A stretch of DNA of 64,000 nucleotides from Pseudorasbora parva (lineage: Eukaryota; Chordata; Actinopteri; Cypriniformes; Gobionidae). Both the position numbers and the translations under genes were made by a program. The stretch's first letter is position 1. Every line of letters begins with the position of its first letter. The notes beneath the pieces were generated by a model. The model worked only from the letters and a program-made list of their open reading frames with translations. It ran no database searches and was not told where the DNA came from. The stretch is from NCBI RefSeq assembly GCF_024679245.1, contig NC_090172.1:43563054-43627053 (forward strand). The letters are read 5' to 3'. Shown piece by piece: positions 12,480 to 64,000 of this stretch.

Positions 12480-12955
12480 ACTATCATAGTAAGCCTACCC
12501 TCAAGCCATCCTAGGTGTATATGACATTCCTCTTTCAGACAAACACAATCGGAGTTATATTAAAAATGTCCTTGCTCTTCCAAGCGTTATAATGCCAGTA
12601 TCTGTTGGGTAATTTTTGAAGTCCATAAAAGTGCATTTGGTCGTCATAAAACTCTTCCACTCCGGAACAGTGTGGCTCCGGGGGGTTAATAAAGGCCTTC
12701 TGAAGTGAATTGATGTGTTTTGTGTGAGAAAAATATCCACATTTAAAACTTTATAAAGTAAATTATCCAGCTTTGGCAAATCGCCTTCCTTATTCAACTT
12801 ACGGGAAAAGTGTAGTGTCCGCCAGGCCTCTCGCAGTTATCGTAGCATTTTGAACTGCGATAGGCGCTACACTTCTGTAAATTGAACAAGGAAGAAGATT
12901 CATGAATAAATCATGGGATAATTTTCATTTTTGGGGGAATTAACCCTTTGAGAGG
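12480..12955. repeat. Interspersed cyprinid-type repeat with inverted ends
   Basis: The right part reads ATGGGATAATTTTCATTTTT followed by a decayed AACTAACCCTTT end. The left part carries the inverted partner region around CAAGCCATCCTAGGTGTATA. An internal inverted repeat runs through 12785-12895. I recognise this from memory as a common fish repeat whose intact ends are TTAAAGGGTT...AACCCTTTAA. An 80-residue minus-strand open frame at 12555-12797 belongs to the repeat and is not a gene. Confidence 0.5.
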
Positions 12956-14516
12956 CAGTAAGTTTTGCAGGGCAATCCTTTCTTTCTCCGTTTTGTTTCT
13001 AATTTGTATGTTAGCTCAATAACATACATATTGTATGTGCGGGACGTGCTCACGCTACTGGACTCTGACCTAAAGCGCACACGCCTTTCAGACAACAAAC
13101 ATGCGATCGCCATTCCGTTCTTTCACAGATTATTATTTGGGTTTGAATGGTCAAACGTGTAAAAATGCACGGTCTGGCGAGTATTGAGGTAAACACAGTC
13201 AGATATGTCTTTAGTGAAAGTATACAGCTGAGGTAATTAGATTCGTGCAGGTCTTAAGCCAGACATTCTGTGTGATTAATGTCCGACACCAAAGAAAAAT
13301 AGAAAAGTACCACATGGTTGGCTAAATAACTTAATATTTATTTCTTGACTTGCTACTGTTAAATAGACCTAATAGCTGAAAAATAAAGAACTGTTTTTGT
13401 CATATTGTTTGTAATTTGCATTTTTTGATTGTTTTTAAAAACAAATTTTTAATACAATTAAAAATCTATATTATAATTATAAAAGTACACTTAAAAAATA
13501 TTAAATTATTGGTATCATGAAATAAGATTTTGGTCATCCCAACCTATTTAGAAGTGAAAGGTTAGTAAATGATAAGATAATTGATAATGTGATCTCTGTA
13601 AGGATGTTCACACTGGCTGGTATTATAGCAATAAGAGGAGGAATGGTCAAAAACCAGGGCAGGAACATGCTAGCCAAGTGAATTTTTAGTAAAAATAAAT
13701 AAAGCAATGAATAATAAGTTCTGTTGTCATATTAATCATGTTTCATGTTATGTTTTTTTGTTATTGTTGTTGTTGTTTTTTAACCGTGGTATCGAGTTAG
13801 TATTTGTATCGAGGTATTTTTGTCTGGTATCGTATCGAAGTCATAATTTTGGTATCGTGACAACACTACAGGAAAGTAGCTCTTTGATGCTGTTACCAGA
13901 CAGAGAAGTTGACTCAAAACAAGAGACTGTATGCCTTATGAAACAGATGGCTACTTTCATAATTTACAGGTAAGGGAACTCAGGGCCTTGCTGTGGCTGC
14001 TGTGAAGCATAAGGCGTTTGGGGCTTGGTGCCACTCTGGGTGCTGAGATGTTAATTAGGGATGGCTGAAGAAATGTTAGCGCGTAATGGGATTCTGGTGA
14101 ATGGAAGAGTGATCGGAAACAGCGAGATTTTGATTAAATAGGGAAAGATGGTTGTGAGATGAGAATAAAAGAGGTAATGAATAAAATGGCTGAATTGTTA
14201 GATTTTCATAATGAGAGGGGGAAGAGGCTTTGTGAACGTTGGTAATCATTGTGAAAATTACGGGCAGTGATGAATAAATAGCCATTATGCAAGCAAGCAG
14301 GAACCTAATTTGAGAGGGATTTAATTAGATTGCTTCAGCCCAAATAACTGCATTAAGGATCAAGGATCAAGATGAAGAGGCTCTTCAAACACACCTGTAT
14401 TGAACAACATTTTATGCAGAAAAAAACAAACAGCTGTCTGCTATTAGGCTCCACATTGTGTGAGAGATGTGGAGTGCCCTTTTCCTGTGCTATTGTCATA
14501 AGATTAATGGGAAAAC
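12956..14516. other. Unannotated sequence with one hAT end
   Basis: No gene is supported. A hAT-style terminus lies at about 13780-13868 (repeated GGTATCG motifs ending GTGACAACACTAC), with no matching left end found. Confidence 0.35.
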
Positions 14517-16038
14517 TATGGAGCCAGAATGGTGACTTTAAAATTTGGCATCAAAAATTAAAATTGTCATTGAAAACAAAAGCAGAACTGAAAAAGGAAA
14601 CATTGGCATTGAAACATTTGCATTGAAAACAGTTGTATTGGCATTGAAACAAGTATTGGCACTGAAAAAATAAAATTATTAAAATATTACAATCGTATTC
14701 TTTTATTGAATTGGGATTTATTTGTATTTTTCAATGACAATCTTCAGATTTTTTCTTCATGTCACTCTTTTTCAGTGACAGTTTTTTTTTTACAATGTCA
14801 GTTTTTTTTCAATGTCACTGATTTTCAGTTTCAACTTTCTGTCACTGTTTTGGCGTGGAGAGGGGCGGGGTCTGAGGGGAGGGGTAAGTAGAGCGTAGTT
14901 TGCATATCATTTGCATGTAGGTATACTGAAGCCGTCACCAGCTCTGAAGCTGCATGACTAATGTCCAGTTTACCGGGAACTTCCAAGCCGCAAGTTTAAG
15001 TCTTTTTTTAATATTTTTTATCTGCCATTTATATGTTTTCTCGTGCAACCTGGCCGTCTTGGTTAACTTTTAACGTTATGCTGTTTTGTTTTTTCCGACG
15101 TTAACTGAAACATGTAAATTACTAACGCCGTGTTGGCTAACTTAACTGTGGTTAATGCGGCTGTGTAAGTTACACTACTGACATCCCCAACCACACACAC
15201 ACACACCGGAGACAGACGTTACTCCTAGGGCCGCGAGTGTGCTTTTATCTGTATTTAATTTAGTTGTGCTGCTGCACAAGACCTCATAAACGTGCTAACG
15301 CAAAACGTTCAGCAGTATCACACCAGCACAGCAGAATCCAGTGCCGTCACATGAGCACCATTAAATACAGATAGAAGCACTAGCGGCTCTCCTGTGTGTG
15401 TGTGTGTGTGTGTGTGTGGTTGGGGATGTCAGTAGTGTTACACAGCCGGCGCCCTGTTAATTATCATGTCAGTGGAGAAACAGCATAACGGCCGTTAAAA
15501 GTTAAGCAAACCGGCCAGGTTGCACGTGAATAAACATGTAAATGGCAGATTAAAAAAAACAGACTTGCGGCTTGGAAGTTCCCGGTAAACTGGACATCTG
15601 TCATGCAGCTTCAGAGCTGGTGACGGCTTCAGTATACCTATATGCAATGATATGCAAACTACGCTCTACTTACCCCTCCCCTCAGACCCCGCCCTCTCCA
15701 CGCCAAAACAGTGACAGAAAGTTGAAACTGAAAATCAGTGACATTGAAAAAAAACTGACATTGTAAAAAAAAACTGTCATTGAAAAAGAGTGACATGAAG
15801 AAAAAATCTGAAGATTGTCATTGAAAAATACAAATAAATCCCAATTCAATAAAAGAATACGATTGTAATATTTTAATAATTTTATTTTTTCAGTGCCAAT
15901 ACTTGTTTCAATGCCAATACAACTGTTTTCAATGCAAATGTTTCAATGCCAATGTTTCCTTTTTCAGTTCTGCTTTTGTTTTCAATGACAATTTTAATTT
16001 GTGATGCCAAATTTTAAAGTCACCATTCTGGCTCCATA
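14517..16038. mobile_element. 1.5 kb foldback element (almost a complete palindrome)
   Basis: The sequence from TATGGAGCCAGAATGGTGAC at 14517 inward is mirrored by GTCACCATTCTGGCTCCATA ending at 16038. The arms stay aligned through repeated CATTGAAAA units, a conserved GC-rich block (14850-15000 against 15545-15690) and a GT/CA tract, in to about 15257 and 15360. Arm length is about 700 bp with a loop near 100 bp. There is no transposase frame, and the flanks show no clear duplication. Confidence 0.85.
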
Positions 16039-17656
16039 AAAACTAGGTCAGGGTGGGAATTAGAGCTCCACGATTAATAGTTAAAAGATTGCAATCTCAA
16101 TTCAAATTCACTGTCTTTTCACACTACCAGCGACAAGATCCTGTTCATTTTTCATGTAGAGCAGCCGGTTTCCGACGACACGAGCGCCAATGACCGTTGT
16201 TGACCAGAAGGGGCTTCTCCAGCAACGCGACAAAGCTGAGATATGTTCAACGTTATGCAAATGAAGTCAGTGGAGCACACGTGAACCGTCGCTCTTCAGT
16301 GCCGAGGAAAGAAGAATCAACTCATTTTAACAGTCAACTGTCCTATAATTTATGATATGTCTCTGTACATACGGTGCTACTTTGGTGCTGACTCCGAGTG
16401 TGAATAGTTTCGTTAGCCCAGATAGACCAGCATTTGCCCTTTTGTTGCAGATGAATAGCCCTTGACTGCAAAAAGGACTTTCTGTTTCTCGTTCATCATT
16501 CATCTTTAATATTAGGCATTTTATGTACTGATTCCATTATATTTATTATATTTATACATTATATTTAGACCTTTCCTTCTGCAATGTATGTTTGTAGCGG
16601 CAAGAAAACTGATTTGCTGTCTACAACATAGAGTAGCATTCGTGAATGTCATTTACAAACATGACTAGGCAACCAGTAGCGGGAACAGCCACTAGTGTTT
16701 CCTTACTAAATGAATCTGCTTTTTGAACAAATCAATTGAATCTATGATTCAATGACTAAAGAAAGCAAATGCCTCGTTCCTGAATAAATCAGCCGTTTGA
16801 ATGAATTCTTTTGAATAGAGCAGTTTTTCGCACCGACTGCTTCCAAAGCAGGACCGAACCTTTATCGTTGGGACTGCTCCGTCAAAAACACACTTCTATG
16901 GTATGATTTGGTGAAGTCCTGTGACAGCAGTGACCGTGGAAATCCACTTTGCGACGCGACTGAAGCAATGTTGTGAAGCCCGAAGAATACAGAGACCACA
17001 GGCTCTAGTTGTACTCGGGTCGAGATTTGTGATAAGCTGTCGGACAAAACCACACTACGAAAAGCATTATACAAGGTTTCAGATGGCACTGATGCCCGAA
17101 GAATACAGAGACGCCTCGCTAGAGCGGCAAGCTTCGGGAAGCGACTTTCATTTGCTTTCCTCCACCAGTCAGGAGCTTGTAGGCAAACTACTGCTGTATT
17201 GTAATATGTCTGTGTCGGCACGTGGGGTTCGTTGCATGTGTCGACGCGCCCGTTAGTAAAAAAAACAAACAAAACAAACATCAAAACTGTTTAACTGATA
17301 GTGTTAATCGGTCAAAATTCTTACTATCGGTTAACGGTTGAACGGTCAATATGAACATCCCTAATATCAATTCATAAACCTTTGATATGTATACTGTATA
17401 TTGCAAAATATATGATGCCCATTTATATTGTGGAATAGTCCGGGTTTATTTACATGCTGAAATTTTTGGACCCCAGGTAGGCGCTACCAAGCTGCAAATA
17501 TTTTACCAAACCAAAATAAAGTTAGAGCTTTTGACCAAATTCTTTGTCATCTGCAGATATATTTAAAGTAGGAGGGGAAAAAATTGATAAATTGTATTTT
17601 TTTGTGAAAAAAATCTGGGATTTTTTTTTTTTAGGCCATATCACCCAGCCCTATTA
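16039..17656. mobile_element. Truncated hAT-like remnants
   Basis: A hAT-style left end (TAGAGCTCCACGATTAATAG, 16068) is followed by CpG-rich sequence. A right end of another family (GGTTAACGG...GAACATCCCTA) finishes at about 17362. A third right end (CATATCACCCAGCCCTA) finishes at about 17654. Overlapping open frames of 140 and 111 codons at 16862-17284, on opposite strands, match nothing known and lie inside this material. Confidence 0.45.
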
Positions 17657-18069
17657 AAAGGTATATTTTTGTGGCCAAAACTGGTACTGCAATCACTTTC
17701 TAACGACTGTAGAGCGTTTTATCCCCTCTACCCTTCCCCCTTACTCAAGGTTGCCAGATAGGCTTCAGGATCCAACAGGAACGTTTGTAGCTGCAGCTGT
17801 GGTAATTAGAGCAGATCTGGCAACCCAGATGACGAAACACTACTGACTTTGTGATTGGTAGATATGTGGAGGGCGTAGCTTCAGGCCCAAACACATGTCA
17901 ACATCAACATCAGTTGATCAACAACAACTTTTAAATGACAATATCCTGGCTGGACTACTGTTGTCAGTGATATAAGTATTTAAAATGAACATGATTTCTT
18001 AATGTCTAGTGACATATTAGGGCCATTTTATGATTAATTGAAATACATTTGCTTACAGTTCCTTTAATT
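17657..18069. mobile_element. Non-autonomous TTAA-family element, copy A (left end lost)
   Basis: Shares an almost identical 400-bp body with the copy at 49333-49762, including GGTTGCCAGAT, GGATCCAACAGGAA and TGGCTGGACTACTGTTGTCA, and ends ACAGTTCCTTTAA. Its left end is replaced by hAT-derived sequence. Confidence 0.7.
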
Positions 18070-18871
18070 GATCATAAACGGCATTTGCTGTGAAAGTGAA
18101 AGCAAGCTGATAAAGCTGTTGCCGTCCTTTCCATTCATGTTCCATTCATGTCATAATGAATGTCTCATTGCTTTAACTAAATCATTTTTGTGATTATACA
18201 CTGTATTTGTATATTTTATTTCTACATTTTGTATTTCTATTTCTAGCGCTTGATGTTTAGCGCTCGAGTGTTGATGGTGAGCGACTATTCAGTACATATT
18301 TTTGCATATTTTTTGGGATGAAAAGAGGAATAGACTACTTCAGTAGGATGTAGGAAGAAAGGACACAAATACTTGCTGAATAATATTCCTGATCATTATT
18401 GTATCATACTACTCATTTTGTTCATTTAGGGGAGTTGCAGTTTTTCTAGCCTATTTGTTTTTGTCCTCAGTCATATATTGGACACTATTTACTTCTTATG
18501 GGTATAACATTATGTTTTTTTAGGCTCTTTTATAAGCCAGAGTATCCTAATATGGATAATGTTTTGCATAGGCCCTGTTTTTAAAGGCCTATTCATTTTT
18601 TTTAAAGGCCATTGTAAAATTAGTTTTTGCTGTGCAAATAATCAGCATTACTGTAAATAACATCTGTGGTATTACTTATTAAGAAAAAACTCTGACATTC
18701 AACAGAGAGCTTAATTATTACTTAAATAAAGCTTGAATGATCAGGAGTGGTATCAGGTGATCATTATGACCAACAACAAAAAAAAAAAACTGTAAATGAA
18801 CAATCTAATATTTTTGGTCTTTTTTGGGGGGACAATATTCTCATTCTGTGCATATTTTCTTTGTTTTCCAG
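18070..18871. other. Sequence upstream of the first coding exon; intron end
   Basis: AT-rich with no open frame or transposon. It ends in a pyrimidine-rich tract and the AG acceptor at 18870-18871 that precedes the rnf111 leader. I take it to be the 3' part of a 5'-UTR intron. Confidence 0.5.
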
Positions 18872-18953
18872 TTGTAGGATTGCTGGATCTCCAATGGAAC
18901 CTTAGGATTCAGCATATCGAGCCTTGGTGGCACTTCGTTGTGGGTTAGTCGCA
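18872..18953 (+). other. rnf111: rnf111 5' leader within the first coding exon
   Basis: 82 nt between the splice acceptor (TTTTCCAG) and the start codon. An in-frame TAG at 18903-18905 closes the upstream frame, so translation must begin downstream of it. The first non-coding exon(s) were not identified. Confidence 0.75.
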
Positions 18954-62684
<43,731 letters not shown>

Positions 62685-64000
62685 TGCTATTTTTCTTGCA
62701 ACCCTTTTGTTGGACATTTATTTGTTGTTTTCCTTTTCGTTTTTGCCAGTAATGCATTCAACCAAAGATGGCATGAAATACCTGCGCAACTATGCGAAAA
62801 AAAGAAAAACAACAATCCACAAAAAAAGCATCAAGCCTAGCGTGCCAGCTATCATGTAGTTACAGTACAGCTAGAAAAAAACATCTTCATTAAGGGTTTT
62901 GAATTGTATTGTATTTATAAAGGGTTTATGTAGCTTTTGTTTTCATAAGTGTCATTGTATTTTATTTTTGCATGGTTCCTTGCAATGCATTTCTTTGCAC
63001 ATATAATGAAATAGGCCTCATAAGGCCTGAGAACTTGCAGGCGAGGATTGCTGCTCTAGTAAAGAAGCATTTTTACATACCTGATGCCTTGCTTTACTGG
63101 AATAGAATGTCAACCTCCATTTTAAAACATTGCAGGACTCAATTTTATGATCAGTATATTGATTAGTTTTATGTTTTAGACAATGTGATCTATCTGAAAT
63201 AGATTTTTTTAAGTGAATCAAGACATTCCTTAATTAGGAAACAAGATCATGGTTAAGAGATCAGCTGCTGTAACAGTGTTCACCCTCATGCCAATTGACT
63301 CTCAACACGGGAACCTGGGCTGGAGTCCATTCCATTTCACTTCAGCTCATTAACAGTGCTAACTTCATTCAGGAAGTTGGTTTAACAAATGCTCCTCGTA
63401 CATCTAGGTTTAAATTTATATACATTAGATCCTGAACTGATGGATTTGAAATGAATTCAGCTCCAGCCCTGATGAGAACCAACTGCACACTTCACCGCCA
63501 TTCACACAGTTGTGTTCCATCAGTCCCCCTCTCAGCACCTCAATCTGACGTCACATGTAACGCACTTCACCTAATGTATTTTCAAAGAGAAGAGAAAGAA
63601 AAAAAATGAATGTCACCTCTCTGTATTCTGATTGTTGTTTTTTTATAGTATAATGAAGTTGGATTTCTTATTGGGCAATGGAGAAAGTGTCATTTCTCAG
63701 AGAAGCTCTATATGTTGACTTGGTTCCATGAGGATTACGGGCCTGAAAAAACAGCCATCGCAAGTGTGAAGTGCTGGGAAACAGATTATTTATTATTTCA
63801 TCAGGGTCTCCTAACCTGCTTCATTTATCTCTCTCAACAACCTAGAAAGTGAATCTTGTTAGCTGATTATTTTTTTCTCAGATATTATCATTAACATGCA
63901 TTTGTTCTGCAACTGTGCAGCAAACTGTTTTTCCTTTCTTTTTCTTTTTTCTTTCTTTTTGCTGCTGTGAAATCCTAACACTAATATTAATCTCAACTAG
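62685..64000 (+). other. rnf111: rnf111 3' UTR (open to the right)
   Basis: No further coding sequence is recognised. I see no AATAAA or ATTAAA hexamer in these 1.3 kb, so the polyadenylation site is probably beyond the window or non-canonical. T-rich runs occur near 63940. There are no transposon ends, unlike the introns. Confidence 0.6.

Noticed and set aside
12555..12797. 80-codon minus-strand open frame
   Set aside because: It lies in a common interspersed repeat and recalls translations of that repeat family, not a gene.
16862..17284. 140-codon minus-strand and 111-codon plus-strand open frames
   Set aside because: They overlap on opposite strands in CpG-rich sequence between hAT termini. 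No motif or splice site supports either; most likely transposon interior.

Overview
The window is nuclear DNA of a bony fish, most likely a cyprinid (carp/zebrafish relatives). The evidence is a multi-exon vertebrate gene with canonical GT-AG introns, and very dense fish-type DNA transposons: hAT elements with 8-bp target duplications, TTAA-flanked non-autonomous elements, Tc1-like relics, an L2 LINE, and long TA, CT and GT tracts. The species cannot be fixed from the sequence alone.

One protein-coding gene is clearly supported: rnf111 (Arkadia), a nuclear RING-H2 E3 ubiquitin ligase, on the + strand. I place 13 coding exons between 18954 and 62684. Every junction is GT-AG, the phases agree, and the spliced frame is 3012 nt (1003 residues plus stop). 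It carries three SUMO-interacting motifs (coding exons 2 and 3), a His/Pro-rich middle, the NRGA/TIER segment (exon 11), and a complete C3H2C3 RING split between exons 12 and 13. A non-coding leader is present at 18872-18953. The first exon(s) and promoter were not identified, and the 3' UTR appears to run off the right edge.

Layout. 1-18871: gene-free upstream or first-intron DNA filled with transposons, including hAT elements at 1177-2542, 8845-9362 and 9424-12047 (with a second hAT inside it) and a 1.5 kb foldback at 14517-16038. 18872-26918: coding exons 1 and 2, separated by an intron with a hAT-like element in a TA tract, a CT tract and a nested MITE pair. 26919-49079: a 22 kb intron holding most of the mobile DNA, including a nest of about six insertion levels (39091-47870) around a 5.6 kb inverted repeat and an antisense L2 LINE. 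49080-62684: coding exons 3 to 13, more closely spaced, with smaller insertions. One is a Tc1-like relic only 63 bp downstream of the exon that encodes the first half of the RING. 62685-64000: 3' UTR.

No RNA gene, CRISPR array or operon-like system was found. The unusual content is the layered transposon architecture, in which target-site duplications allow several insertion events to be ordered, around an intact regulator of Nodal/TGF-beta signalling.
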